64,000 bases of DNA from Plut-88900 sp963668115 (GCA_963668115.1 OY764147.1:2294001-2358000), one strand, 5' to 3'; numbered from the stretch's first letter, positions 48,057 to 57,267 are shown. Made by a program: numbers and translations. The notes: generated by a model from the letters alone, not told the origin.

Positions 48057-49097
48057 CTAGCCGCCGATGTGGTACATCTCCACCTTCCTGGCCCGGCTCC
48101 CGGCTAACGACGCCCGCTCCTCCGAATAGCGGTCGGCCCTGCGGGCCCAGATACCCTTGATAATGTCGGTGAGGTCATCGTCGGTGGCGCCGGCGCGGAG
48201 GGGGCCCCGGAGGTCCTGGCCTTTGGAGGCGAAGAGGCAGGTGTAGACCTTCCCCTCCGCCGAGATGCGGGCACGAGTGCAGTCACCGCAGAAGGGGTTG
48301 CTCACCGAGGATATGACACCGATCTCGCCTTCGCCGTCGGCGTAGCGGTAGCGGTCTGCGACTTCGCCGCGGTAGCTCTTGTCGACGGGCTCGAGGGGCA
48401 TCTCCCGGCCAATGAGGTCGATCACCTGCTGCGAGGTGACCACCTGGTCGGACTCCCACTGATTCAGGTTGCCTACGTCCATGAACTCGATGAAGCGGAG
48501 GATGTGACCCATCTCCTTGACCCGACGGGTGAGGTCGACGATGGTGTGCTCGTTGACGCCCTTCTGGACGACTACGTTGATCTTGATGGGCGTCAGGCCG
48601 GCTTCCTCGGCGGCGCGGATGCCTTCCAGCACCCGTCCCGTCCCGAAACCCCGACCGTTCATGTGCCCGAATACCTGGTCGTCCAGGGTATGGAGGCTTA
48701 CCGTGACCCGCTTCAGGCCGGCATCCCGGAGGGTTTGCGCCTTCCTGGCTAGCAGGTAGCCGTTGGTGGTCAGGGCCAAGTCCTCCAGCCCTTCGATGGA
48801 GGCAAGCTGGCCGACCAGGACTTCCAACTGGTCGCGGAGGAGGGGTTCGCCGCCGGTGAGGCGTATCTTGCGCACGCCGAGGCCGACGAAGAGCCGGGCA
48901 ACGCGGCTTATCTCCTCGAAGGTGAGGATGTCGTCTTTGGGCAGGAAGCGGTAGCGCTCGCCGAATATCTCCGCGGGCATGCAGAAGGTGCATCGGAAGT
49001 TGCACCTGTCGGTGACGGATATGCGCAGGTCCCTGAGGGGCCTCCCGAAGAGGTCGAGAATGGTGTCGGGCCGGTTTGTGGAAGCGTTGGTACTCAT
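48057..49097 (-). CDS. moaA: GTP 3',8-cyclase MoaA
   Basis: 346 residues, radical SAM enzyme of the first molybdenum cofactor step. N-terminal cluster CNFRCTFC (C32, C36, C39), SAM-binding IRLTGGEPLLR, and C-terminal second-cluster cysteines in NPFCGDCTRARISAEGKVYTCLF. GTP-binding Arg residues are retained. The usual C-terminal GG is present (MYHIGG). It begins a three-gene unit with the EVE and LON genes. No other moa genes are in the window. The start is ATG 49097; the longer frame to 49173 in another frame is a shadow. Confidence 0.95.
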   Translation of the reverse strand: MSTNASTNRPDTILDLFGRPLRDLRISVTDRCNFRCTFCMPAEIFGERYRFLPKDDILTFEEISRVARLFVGLGVRKIRLTGGEPLLRDQLEVLVGQLASIEGLEDLALTTNGYLLARKAQTLRDAGLKRVTVSLHTLDDQVFGHMNGRGFGTGRVLEGIRAAEEAGLTPIKINVVVQKGVNEHTIVDLTRRVKEMGHILRFIEFMDVGNLNQWESDQVVTSQQVIDLIGREMPLEPVDKSYRGEVADRYRYADGEGEIGVISSVSNPFCGDCTRARISAEGKVYTCLFASKGQDLRGPLRAGATDDDLTDIIKGIWARRADRYSEERASLAGSRARKVEMYHIGG

Positions 49098-49199
49098 GCG
49101 CCGCAGATGGATAGGCCACCCCTCCCGACTTCCATTCTACCCGCGACCCTCGGGGGTGTACAAACGAGGGCACCGGTAGGGCCGGTTAGAGGTGCAGGG

Positions 49200-50047
49200 G
49201 GTTTTGATTGAACATTGATTGAACTCGTAGCTGTTTTGATTGAACGACGCCTGAAAGGGATTTCCGGGGAATTCGCGTGGTGCAGGGGTGTGGGTTTTTG
49301 ATTGTTTTGCGATTTCAGGCACGGCTTTGATTGTTTAAGGAACGGGGAAGGAACCCCCCACCCCACACCGGGGAGGGCGCCCACGAGGGACGCCCCTACG
49401 GGGGAGGAAGAGAGAGGGGCCGGGTTGTTGGGTTGGGGGGTTTGGGTTTGCATTTTGTCTGTCGGGTTTTGGGTTGGCGATGGAAGACGCTTCCGGGACG
49501 CTGCCCCGTTCCTGTGCTTCGGGTTATTCGACGCCCCGGGGCAGGGGCGCCGGCCCGCTTTTGCCGCTGTGCGGCCTCTGGCCCTAAATACGCTGGACTT
49601 GGGCAAGGACCGTAAGGGCCAGCAGGTCCGAGCCATACTCCCTGGGGGGTTGGCTGCACCGCAGAAGGGCGGTATGGAGGCTCTTCCAGCGTCCGATGCA
49701 GAGCCTCTCGCAGGCGTAAAGGTTTCCAAGTTTGCCGGTGCGACCCGGGAGTGCGGGGGACCACCGGCACCCGGCCTGATTGAGCGGTCGGGTTACCGAG
49801 AAGTCCTCGGCGCCGGGTCTATCCGACCGCACTTCCGCTGCAAAGAGCGGCTTCCTCCCGAGGGAGGCTTCCCCTGAAAGAGGCCGAGAGGGCGTCTTAG
49901 AGGGGCTTCACAATGGAACGTAGCGTCCAGGGCGTCTATCCATCGCCTGGGGGTCAGGGAAGGGGCACGGGACCCGTGTGGGGTCGGGTGGGCTTCCCTG
50001 GGTTTTTGGTGTTCCTCCTTAGGTCAGTGAGAATATCTGGTCGACCG
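49200..50047 (-). ncRNA. Putative long structured ncRNA, copy C
   Basis: Minus-strand paralogue of 43091-43842. The head 50020-49939 begins AAGGAGG and carries the same nested stems (GGGAAG/CTTCCC around ACCCG/CGGGT). GGCGATGGA, transcribed from 49947-49939, pairs perfectly with TCCATCGCC transcribed from 49484-49476 and encloses 454 nt. That interior is unrelated to copy B but rich in perfect hairpins: CCTCC/GGAGG, CCGCT/AGCGG, CCGAG/CTCGG, ACCGC/GCGGT. The tail 49475-49204 matches copy B over most of its length and ends with TTCAATCAA units. The promoter is near-consensus. No ORF is shared with copy B. Confidence 0.65.
49204..49244 (-). repeat. TTCAATCAA units in the tail of ncRNA C
   Basis: Three exact copies on the minus strand (49236-49244, 49215-49223, 49204-49212) with 21- and 11-bp steps, matching the beginning of the arrays at 7969 and 43777. 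Confidence 0.85.
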
Positions 50048-50053
50048 TAGGGT

Positions 50054-50082
50054 ATGATAACGCCTTTGCTCAGATGTGTCAA
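50054..50082 (-). promoter_or_regulatory. Near-consensus sigma-70 promoter of ncRNA C
   Basis: Minus strand: TTGACA (50077-50082), 17-bp spacer, TATCAT (50054-50059). The predicted start near 50047 lies about 27 nt before the conserved AAGGAGG head. No protein-coding start follows. Confidence 0.75.
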
Positions 50083-50210
50083 GCAAATGTACGGGTTGGG
50101 AAGGAATTCCCCCGATTCCTCGCGGGGCATAGGGATGACATGGGGGTTGGGGGTGGGGCTAGGGAAGGGGGTGTAGTGCTAGGATGCAGGTGATTATTCA
50201 GGAGGGATGG

Positions 50211-50270
50211 ATTACCACCTCCGTGGGAATGATCCGCCATAGGCGGACAGGCTCCCCTCGGGGGTGGGGA
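50211..50270 (+). repeat. Palindromic repeat ATTACC-N8-GGGAAT plus GC hairpin
   Basis: GGATGGATTACC, 8 nt, GGGAATG, then GATCCGCCATAGGCGGAC and a GC-rich arm. The same compound unit recurs at 50347-50428. Confidence 0.7.
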
Positions 50271-50346
50271 GGGGGGACGGGGTTGGAGTGACGGAAGATG
50301 GGAAGGGTGGGTTGCGGGGTTGTGGGTGAGTGTTTCGGAGGGATGG

Positions 50347-50428
50347 ATTCCCACCTCCGTGGGAATGACGGATTAAAGGGGCGGGAATGATCCGCCATAG
50401 GCGGACAGGCTACCCTCGAGGGTGGGGG
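50347..50428 (+). repeat. Palindromic repeat ATTCCC-N8-GGGAAT plus GC hairpin
   Basis: ATTCCC (50347), 8 nt, GGGAAT (to 50366), then after 22 bp the unit GATCCGCCATAGGCGGAC with its GC arm (50389-50428), a second copy of 50231-50270. The ATTCCC-N8-GGGAAT form equals the dRS3 consensus known from Neisseria, here surely independent or widely shared. Confidence 0.7.
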
Positions 50429-50454
50429 CCGCCCTGCCCCGCCCCGCGGGATGG

Positions 50455-50474
50455 ATTCCCGACTACTCGGGAAT
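50455..50474 (+). repeat. Palindromic repeat ATTCCC-N8-GGGAAT
   Basis: Third copy in 260 bp, in the same orientation: GGATGGATTCCC, GACTACTC, GGGAATGACGG. Lies 85 bp before the start of the lipoprotein gene. Confidence 0.7.
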
Positions 50475-50559
50475 GACGGAGGGGAGGGGATTTTTGGTTG
50501 TATGGTGCGTTTAGAATGTACGGGAGGGGGTGATATGGAAATCAGGGGGAGGGAGAGAA

Positions 50560-51993
50560 GTGAAGACGGTTATCAGAGAAATGGGGTGGTTGGCCTTGGT
50601 GGTGGGGTTGCTGATTGGGGTTGCGGCCTGCGCCTCTGACTTGGAAACACTCGTCTCCGATGTCACGCCTAGCCCTTCTACTAGGGATTCGGAGACCGTC
50701 ACAGCCCACATCACACCCACAATCCATGCCCTGCCGCAGCCTCCATTCTACGGTGCCGGCACCCCATCATTGGATGAGCGCATATACGAATCGGATATCG
50801 TAGTCAGAGTTTCCTTATCATCCGTCACCGATGATCTATTGAAATTTAAGGCCATTGAATACCTAAAGGGCTCTGGAGCATCCGAGATCAGCGTCCATGC
50901 CTCCACCACTGGACGAAATACCTCCTGGGACGGACGGGAAGCGATACTCTTCCTCACCCTACCGAAGAGTCAAGGGACAACAGGTTCCTCAGACAGTTCC
51001 TCATCACAGTTCATATTCACAGAATCCCAAGCCGTCAAGCACTATAGTGGTAACCTGTCCGATGGTTATACCATAGATACCCGGAACCCTGCGTGGCTAC
51101 CTGCGGAATCTGCCTCTGGTACAACAGGGACTAGCGGTGGTAGTCAGACATTTATTACGGATACCCAATCTCCCACCGGTGCTCTGTCTCCAGTGATTTC
51201 TCTGACGGATCTTCGTTCCAAGATAGCGTGGCAGGAAGTGAAAGAAGGTGTAGCAGGATACGAGGATTGCATCTTGGCGCGCCTAGATCACGAGCAATGG
51301 TTCCGAAACTGGGAGACCCATTATGGGCGCGCATGGCCTCTTCATCAATTCAATGCGCGAGTGAATTCAGGAACGGGCAAGGGAGCAGTTATTAAGGCTT
51401 CCGGCAATTACAACTTGAATAAGTACTGGAAAGAGTGGTTAACCGGTATGGATGCAGAACTCTTCAGCACTCAGGTCGTCGATAACGATGAGAAGCCCGG
51501 CAACGGCTTCAGCAGCAATATTACAACCGCCCGTCCTCTGATTGGCGGAACATACAATTATATGTTCCACAGACAATGGCCCGAATACATGCCATGCAAC
51601 TTTGTCTCTCCTCGTCATCGTCTAGCGTTAATAGTCACCGTCACTGCTCCGACGGGGACTGTTCACGAAGCCTTCTTCGATCCTGCCTCCACCTCCCTAG
51701 GGGTGGGTTTCCGGGGAAGTCAAGGCACACTCTCTCCCGCCTCCTTCACTCACGGGGACGTCTCATCCTCCATCGTCGGACTCGGGTGGGAGAATGGCAA
51801 GGTCATGCTTGCCCTTTCGCCCTACGTGTCCCTTGCGGGCAAGACCTTGGACTTCATCGAACTGGATGGGACGGTGGGCCTTAGCCTGAGGTTCGACGAT
51901 GGTGTGTCGGATGGGGAGTCGGGGACGGTTGTGTGGAAGGTGGATGAGCGGCCGTGGGAGTCGGGGGATGAGTTGATGATTCGGATTAGGTAG
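50560..51993 (+). CDS. Lipoprotein of unknown function
   Basis: 477 residues from GTG 50560, chosen for the GGAGGGAG RBS and because it gives a normal lipoprotein signal: MKTVIREMGWLALVVGLLIG then VAAC (C24). The early mature part is Ser/Thr/Pro-rich. No domain recognised. The region AWQEVKEGVAGYEDCILARLDHEQWFRNWETHYGR and the closing EGDRP-like strand (GTVVWKVDERPWESGDELMIRIR) look globular. Visibly A+T-richer than adjacent genes. A surface-exposed role is likely. Confidence 0.65.
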   Translation: MKTVIREMGWLALVVGLLIGVAACASDLETLVSDVTPSPSTRDSETVTAHITPTIHALPQPPFYGAGTPSLDERIYESDIVVRVSLSSVTDDLLKFKAIEYLKGSGASEISVHASTTGRNTSWDGREAILFLTLPKSQGTTGSSDSSSSQFIFTESQAVKHYSGNLSDGYTIDTRNPAWLPAESASGTTGTSGGSQTFITDTQSPTGALSPVISLTDLRSKIAWQEVKEGVAGYEDCILARLDHEQWFRNWETHYGRAWPLHQFNARVNSGTGKGAVIKASGNYNLNKYWKEWLTGMDAELFSTQVVDNDEKPGNGFSSNITTARPLIGGTYNYMFHRQWPEYMPCNFVSPRHRLALIVTVTAPTGTVHEAFFDPASTSLGVGFRGSQGTLSPASFTHGDVSSSIVGLGWENGKVMLALSPYVSLAGKTLDFIELDGTVGLSLRFDDGVSDGESGTVVWKVDERPWESGDELMIRIR

Positions 51994-52041
51994 GGGGAGA
52001 GGTGAGTTGTGGGGATGGGGGTGAGTGTTTCGGAAGGATGG

Positions 52042-52061
52042 ATTCCTGCCTCCGCAGGAAT
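52042..52061 (+). repeat. Palindromic repeat ATTCCT-N8-AGGAAT
   Basis: Same family as 50347-50366, with the same upstream context GTGAGTGTTTCGG and downstream GACGG, but with a paired change (C to T in one arm, G to A in the other) that keeps the stem. Confidence 0.7.
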
Positions 52062-52235
52062 GACGGAGTGGTCGGGGGTGGGGCGCTGGAGATTCCTCGC
52101 GGGGCATCGGAACGGGAAGAGAGGGGCGTCGGGAAGGGGAGGAAGGAGTGGAGGGATGTCATGCTTGCATGTGAGCGAAGTCTGTGGGGCTGTGTGTCAA
52201 TGGGAGGAAGTGAAGCAGGGCCGTTCGGAAGGCAT

Positions 52236-52265
52236 TTGACAGGGTCAAGCCGGTAAAATTATATT
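52236..52265 (+). promoter_or_regulatory. Promoter for comEA-comEC
   Basis: TTGACA (52236-52241), 18-bp spacer, TATATT (52260-52265). The predicted start is 8-10 nt before the TTG start codon of comEA. Confidence 0.55.
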
Positions 52266-52280
52266 GGGCATACATCTCTC

Positions 52281-52835
52281 TTGGAGAGTGCCGAACTGCG
52301 CCTCCTCCTCGTCTCGTTAGCTCTTGCCTTCATCCTGGCTTGCCTCGGTTGCCGCGACGCGGGCTCTTTGGAGATATCTCTGCCTTCACCCACTGCGCCT
52401 TCGGAGATAGTCGTTTACGTTACGGGGGAGGTGGTCAGCCCGGGGCTGTACACCCTTCCCCCGGGTCAGAGACGCCTTATAGAAGCGGTTGATACGGCGG
52501 GCGGCTTTACGGAAAATGCCGACCGGGCCAGCGTGAACGGCGCCCTGGTCATCTACGACCAGGAACATATCCACGTCCTCCCCCTGCCCCTTGCGCCCGA
52601 CTCGTCCTCGGCCGGTTCGCAGCTGGGAACTACCTCCGGCGGGCTTATCGACCTTAACTCCGCCTCTTTCGAGGAGCTTCAGACGTTGCCGGGCGTAGGG
52701 CCGACAACGGCGGAGTCGATCATAGAGCACCGGCTGGCCAACGGCCCCTTCACGCGAGTCGAAGACCTAGTCGAGGTCGCAGGGATAGGGGAGAAGACTT
52801 TCGAATCGCTCCAGCACCTGATAACGGTGCGTTGA
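52281..52835 (+). CDS. comEA: Competence protein ComEA (SLBB plus helix-hairpin-helix)
   Basis: 184 residues from TTG 52281. N-terminal lipobox-like or TM segment (LLLVSLALAFILACLGC), an SLBB domain (VVYVTGEVVSPGLYTLPPGQRRLIEAVDTAGGFTENAD) and a C-terminal double helix-hairpin-helix (IDLNSASFEELQTLPGVGPTTAESIIEHR and FTRVEDLVEVAGIGEKTFESL). It binds incoming DNA at the outer face of the membrane during transformation. comEC follows 28 bp downstream. Confidence 0.92.
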   Translation: MESAELRLLLVSLALAFILACLGCRDAGSLEISLPSPTAPSEIVVYVTGEVVSPGLYTLPPGQRRLIEAVDTAGGFTENADRASVNGALVIYDQEHIHVLPLPLAPDSSSAGSQLGTTSGGLIDLNSASFEELQTLPGVGPTTAESIIEHRLANGPFTRVEDLVEVAGIGEKTFESLQHLITVR

Positions 52836-52863
52836 GCCTCGCCAAGAGGGGGCCGAGCTCTCC

Positions 52864-55332
52864 ATGACCCTCGTCTACATCAGCGGGGCCCTGGTCGTCG
52901 GCATATTCGCCGGCGTGGAGCTGGACCTGCTCGCCTGGCCCTTCTTCCTTACGGCGGCCCTGATCGTTGCCGGCGGCCTCTTGCTGAGAAAGCACCCGAG
53001 AGTGATCTACGTGCTCATGCTGGCTGCGTTGCTGGCGGGGGTGGGGAGGGGGGCGGTGTCTCCGGTTTCGGGGCCGCCGGATGAACTCCAGGGCCTCGCC
53101 CGGTTAGACACCTTGGAGATTGCCGGAGTCATAGAAGACTACCCGGAGCCTCGGGGCGGGCTGACCCGATTCCGCTTCGACATTCACGGCTACCGAAGTG
53201 GTGAATCGTGGGTGGAGTCCTCCGGGCTGTTACTGGTCAAGGCCCGGCCCTCGGCGGATGTGATCGGGGGGCGGGCCCCGCCCTTCTTCCGTTACGGCGA
53301 CTCCCTTGTCCTCACCGGCGCCCTCACGGAACCCCCCGTCCTAGAAGATTTCGACTGGCGGGAACACCTGGCGCGAGAGGGTGTCCACTACCTGATGGAT
53401 CAACCGGAAGTGCGGCTGGTCGGGAGTGGGCACGGGTCACCGCCAATGCAATTGCTCTACCGGTTCCGGTCGGAGATGGCCGCATCCCTCGGCAGGTCTC
53501 TCCCCGAGCCCCATGCCTCGCTGACACAAGCGCTTCTGCTGGGCATACGGAGCGGCCTCCCTTCCGACCTGAGGGATGACCTGGCGCACACCGGCACCAC
53601 GCACCTGGTGGCAATCTCGGGTCTGCACGTGGGGATCCTGGTGGGGCTGGTCAGTCTCGGGAGTGCGGCGGCCCTCGGGAGGAGGGGGCAGTTGTACGTC
53701 GTTGTTCCTCTCTTGTTCGTGTGGGCATACGCGTTGCTTACGGGGTTCTCGCCACCCGTGGCTCGGGCGGCGATCATGGCCAGCCTGTACCTGTGGGCCA
53801 TCTACCTAGGCAGGCAGCGGAGCGGCCTCACCGCCCTTTCCGCCGCCGCGGCCGTCATGGTAGCGGTCGATCCCGAAATTCTGGCAGAGCTTTCATTCCA
53901 GCTCAGCTTCCTGGCCATGGCAGGACTGCTTCTTCTCGGGCCCTGGTTTCGGGCCGGGGGCCTTAGGCTGGTGGCCCGGTACTGGGAGCCCGAGGGTGTA
54001 CCGGGCACAGTGGTCAAGTTCTTCGTCGAGGCCACAGCCATCTCCCTCGCCGCGATCCTTGCGACATTGCCGATCGTAGCCGTCAACTTCCATTTCCTGT
54101 CACCCGTGGGCCTGCCGGCGACCCTGCTTATCCTGCCGGTAATGCCCCCGGCCCTGGTATCCGCCTTTGTAGTCGGGGTGGGGGGTGTGGTGTCGGAGGC
54201 TGCGGGACAGGTCCTATCATGGGCAGCGTGGCCCTGGCTTGCGTGGATGACGGGCGTCGTGGAGATATTCGCTCGGGTTCCGGGGCTGACCGTCGACGCC
54301 GGGCCCGCCGCGCCGTACCTGTCTATGCTCTACTACGCTTTCTGGCTCGGGCTGCTTTGGTGGGCGCGCAGACGGTGGCCCAAGGCGCTTTTGCGCTCCG
54401 AGCTTCCGGAGTTCCCCACTCTTCGCTCGCTACCTAAGCCCCGGGTCTCGGCCCTGCTAAGCCTCAACGCGGCGCTGTTGATAACGGGGTCAGTGCTGCT
54501 GGCCGCCATATTCACCTTCTCGGCGGTTTCCTCGGGTGAAAGGCTCAGGGTGACCGCCCTGAACGTGGGCCAGGGCGACTCATTCCTCATCCAGGCCCCG
54601 GGACCCGCGACCATTTTAGTGGACGGGGGCCCCGACCCTGACAAGCTGGTTCTTGAACTGGGGCAACGCCTTCCCCAGTGGCAGCGAACCATCGACCTGG
54701 TTGTTCTCACCCACCCGGACACCGATCATCTGTCGGGGCTGATGGGGCTGCTGGAAAGATATGAGGTCGGGGGCGTCATCCAGTGTGGCGTGAATTGCGT
54801 CACGCCGGGCAACGAGGCCGACTACCTGGCGTGGGAGGCACTGCTGACCAGGGAGGGAATTACGCCATTGGAGGCGCAGGTCGGGACCCGGGTGCTAATC
54901 AGCGGAGACCTTGTATTGCAGGTCCTCCACCCCCCACCCCGACCTCTCCTCGGGACGGACGCCCACGCCAATAACAATTCGGTGGTGTTGAGGCTGGAGT
55001 ACGGAGAGACGAGCTTCCTGTTCACCGGCGATGTCGAGGCGTTCGCGGAGGGCTATCTGCTGAGACAGGGTGTGCATCTGGATAGCGCCGTGATGACGAC
55101 GCCCCATCATGGGAGCAACTCCTCATCCAGCCCCGAGTTTGTAGACGCGGTGGACCCGGGGCTGGTGCTAATCTCTTCGGGTGTCGACAACCGCTACGGC
55201 CACCCCCACCCGGAGACGCTAGCCACCCTGACCCGTCGGCTCCCACCCGAACGCATTTTGAACACGGCGGAGGTCGGGGCTATCCAGGTGGAGACGGATG
55301 GGGAAGGGATTTGGGTGACCACCGAGGAGTAG
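52864..55332 (+). CDS. comEC: DNA internalization channel ComEC/Rec2
   Basis: 822 residues. N-terminal membrane helices, an OB-like DUF4131 region (LEIAGVIEDYPEPRGGLTRFRFDI), the Competence domain with HTGTTHLVAISGLHVGILVGL and PPVARAAIMASLYLWA, and a C-terminal metallo-beta-lactamase domain: LNVGQGDSFLIQAPGPATILVDGG, VLTHPDTDHLSGLMGLL, FTGDVEAFAE and TPHHGSNSSSSPEFVDAV. It imports single-stranded DNA; the MBL domain may degrade the other strand. With comEA it suggests natural competence. Full length and intact. Confidence 0.95.
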   Translation: MTLVYISGALVVGIFAGVELDLLAWPFFLTAALIVAGGLLLRKHPRVIYVLMLAALLAGVGRGAVSPVSGPPDELQGLARLDTLEIAGVIEDYPEPRGGLTRFRFDIHGYRSGESWVESSGLLLVKARPSADVIGGRAPPFFRYGDSLVLTGALTEPPVLEDFDWREHLAREGVHYLMDQPEVRLVGSGHGSPPMQLLYRFRSEMAASLGRSLPEPHASLTQALLLGIRSGLPSDLRDDLAHTGTTHLVAISGLHVGILVGLVSLGSAAALGRRGQLYVVVPLLFVWAYALLTGFSPPVARAAIMASLYLWAIYLGRQRSGLTALSAAAAVMVAVDPEILAELSFQLSFLAMAGLLLLGPWFRAGGLRLVARYWEPEGVPGTVVKFFVEATAISLAAILATLPIVAVNFHFLSPVGLPATLLILPVMPPALVSAFVVGVGGVVSEAAGQVLSWAAWPWLAWMTGVVEIFARVPGLTVDAGPAAPYLSMLYYAFWLGLLWWARRRWPKALLRSELPEFPTLRSLPKPRVSALLSLNAALLITGSVLLAAIFTFSAVSSGERLRVTALNVGQGDSFLIQAPGPATILVDGGPDPDKLVLELGQRLPQWQRTIDLVVLTHPDTDHLSGLMGLLERYEVGGVIQCGVNCVTPGNEADYLAWEALLTREGITPLEAQVGTRVLISGDLVLQVLHPPPRPLLGTDAHANNNSVVLRLEYGETSFLFTGDVEAFAEGYLLRQGVHLDSAVMTTPHHGSNSSSSPEFVDAVDPGLVLISSGVDNRYGHPHPETLATLTRRLPPERILNTAEVGAIQVETDGEGIWVTTEE

Positions 55333-55335
55333 AAC

Positions 55336-56268
55336 TTACTTGAATCGGGGCAAGACCGTCTCGGCGAAGCGTTCGTAGTCTCCCTTGACCTCGGGGAGGG
55401 GTCTTGCGCAGTTCAGGACGAAGTGGGTGACGCCGATCTTCATGTGGTCTTCGATGGTCTGGGCGCAGTCGTCGGGGGTGCCTATGAGGATGGCACGGAG
55501 GTCGGGTAGGTACGGCTCGTAGCCATATCGCTTAGCTAGTGTAGCCCGCACCGTCTCCCGCGCTTCCTCTCGACTCTCACCCATGGCGAAGTAGAGGTGC
55601 ACGGCCCGGGTTATCTTCGAAGCGTCCGTACCGTATCTGTCGGCGTAGCCTTCTATACGACCCCAGAGTCGAAGGTACTCCTCAACGCCCGGGTTGCTGG
55701 GGACGAAGCCCTGGCACCACCGCGCCGCCCGACGCAACACACCCTCGGCCTCTCCTCCGGCCCACAGGGGAGGGTGGGGCTTCTGGACGGGCGCAGGACC
55801 CATCTCTATGTTTTCGAAGGAGTGGAAACGGCCCTGATGGCTGACTGGTCGGGCTGTCCAGAGCTTCGTCATGATCTCCAGCATCTCGTCGGTGATGGCG
55901 CCGCGCTGACGGGGGTCGACGCCGCAGACGTCAAAGGCATCGGAGCGGGAATTGGAAGAGCCTCCGACACCCACCCCCAGCACGACCCGACCCCCGGAGA
56001 GGAAGTCCAGGGTTGCCGTCTCCTTGGCAAGGATGGCGGGGTTCCTAAGCGGAGCGATGACCACGCAGGTTCCGACGGTAATGCGCTGGGTATGCTGTAC
56101 GAACGCGCCCAGGGCCAAGATGATGTCCAGAGCGGGCATCTCGTTGACGAGGCCCTCGGTGACCCACAGAGAGTCGTAGCCGGAGTCTTCGATCGTCGTT
56201 GCGAACTCGGGGATGGGGACAACGGGGTGCAGCCTGCTGTATATGACGCCGAATTTGGGGTCGGGCAT
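55336..56268 (-). CDS. LLM-class flavin-dependent oxidoreductase A
   Basis: 310 residues, shorter F420/FMN luciferase-like type. Motifs: YDSLWVTEGLVNEMPALD, VGTCVVIAPLRNPAILAKETATLDFLSGGRVVLGVGVG, PHPPLWAGGEAEGVLRRAARWCQGF and IGTPDDCAQTIEDHMKIGVTHFVLN. It ends 4 bp from the comEC stop on the other strand. A paralogue lies directly upstream (33 bp), about 45% identical by eye. Confidence 0.9.
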   Translation of the reverse strand: MPDPKFGVIYSRLHPVVPIPEFATTIEDSGYDSLWVTEGLVNEMPALDIILALGAFVQHTQRITVGTCVVIAPLRNPAILAKETATLDFLSGGRVVLGVGVGGSSNSRSDAFDVCGVDPRQRGAITDEMLEIMTKLWTARPVSHQGRFHSFENIEMGPAPVQKPHPPLWAGGEAEGVLRRAARWCQGFVPSNPGVEEYLRLWGRIEGYADRYGTDASKITRAVHLYFAMGESREEARETVRATLAKRYGYEPYLPDLRAILIGTPDDCAQTIEDHMKIGVTHFVLNCARPLPEVKGDYERFAETVLPRFK

Positions 56269-56301
56269 TTGATTGCTCCTGGTGTGTTATTTCGAGGCTG
56301 A

Positions 56302-57222
56302 TTACCGGAACTGGGGCATGATTTGGGTGGCGAATAGCTCCATCTGGCCCATGAACTCCGGCCTCTTGCATATCGGGTTCACTATCAAGTGCTCAATGCC
56401 GCAGGATAAGAATCGTTCGATAGACCTTAGGCAGTCATCCACCGTTCCGACGGCACTATCCTGGGGCCGTATCTTCACCCTTCTGCCCATACGGTTGGTC
56501 ATGTCCTCGGAAGCCTGGGCCGATGCCTCTTCCTCGCTGTTCCCCATTCTGAAGGAGAGGTGGAGGGCGCGGGTGATGCTTCTCGGGTCCCGGCCGAACT
56601 CTTCGGCGTAGCGCTCTATCTTGACCACGGCGCGTGCGTAAGTGGCGGCGGTGAGGGACGTGGGCATGAACCCGTCCCCGAAGCGCGCCGTCCTTTTCAA
56701 GGCCCCCTCCGAATGTCCGCCGACCCAAATGGGGGGGCCCGGTCGCTGCACGGGCTTGGGCTCCATGAACATGTCTTCGAACTGGTAGAACCGGCCATTG
56801 TGGGTTAAGGGTTTATCGGACCAGAGGCCCTTCAATATCTCCAGAGCCTCGTCTGTGCGGGCGCCCCGTTCCCGAGGGTCGACACCCGTGGCCTCGAGAT
56901 TGCGGTTGGCCCTCGGGCCTGCGCCGACACCGAGCACGAACCTTCCGCCGGACATGTAGTCGATAGTTGCGACCTGCTTGGCAAGGATAGCGGGATACCT
57001 GAGGGGTACGACGACAACGCATGTGCCCAGCATGATGTCTTTGGTGTGCTCGGCGAATGCCCCGACTACGGGAGTCCAGTCCAGGGCATGCTCCCGGGTG
57101 ATTAGGGTGTCGGGGACCCAGATGGCGTCGAAGTCCATCTGCACCGTAGTATCTGCGAACTCCTTGATGCCAACCAGTTCATGTATCCGGCTGTACAGGG
57201 GGCCGAATTTAATGTTTGCCAT
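56302..57222 (-). CDS. LLM-class flavin-dependent oxidoreductase B
   Basis: 306 residues, tandem paralogue of the previous gene: MDFDAIWVPDTLITREHALDW, LGTCVVVVPLRYPAILAKQVATIDYMSGGRFVLGVGAG, PGPPIWVGGHSEGALKRTARFGDGF and VGTVDDCLRSIERFLSCGIEHLIVN. Both paralogues open with the same KFGxxYSRxHxxV strand. The expansion of this family is common in genomes that oxidise recalcitrant organics; substrate unknown. Confidence 0.9.
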   Translation of the reverse strand: MANIKFGPLYSRIHELVGIKEFADTTVQMDFDAIWVPDTLITREHALDWTPVVGAFAEHTKDIMLGTCVVVVPLRYPAILAKQVATIDYMSGGRFVLGVGAGPRANRNLEATGVDPRERGARTDEALEILKGLWSDKPLTHNGRFYQFEDMFMEPKPVQRPGPPIWVGGHSEGALKRTARFGDGFMPTSLTAATYARAVVKIERYAEEFGRDPRSITRALHLSFRMGNSEEEASAQASEDMTNRMGRRVKIRPQDSAVGTVDDCLRSIERFLSCGIEHLIVNPICKRPEFMGQMELFATQIMPQFR

Positions 57223-57267
57223 TACTTAGACGGTTCCTTTCGGGTTTGGGACGCGCCCAGTCCCCAA

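Noticed and set aside
49302..49877. Long plus-strand frame (191 codons) across ncRNA C
   Set aside because: It is antisense to the promoter-driven transcript, has repeat-derived low-complexity sequence, no RBS and no similarity to the corresponding region of copy B.
49200..50047. Interpretation of the hairpin-rich loci as RNase P RNA, tmRNA or 6S RNA
   Set aside because: None of the universal sequence motifs I know for these (for example the RNase P GAGGAAAGUC core or a tRNA-like end) is present, and two copies would be unusual.
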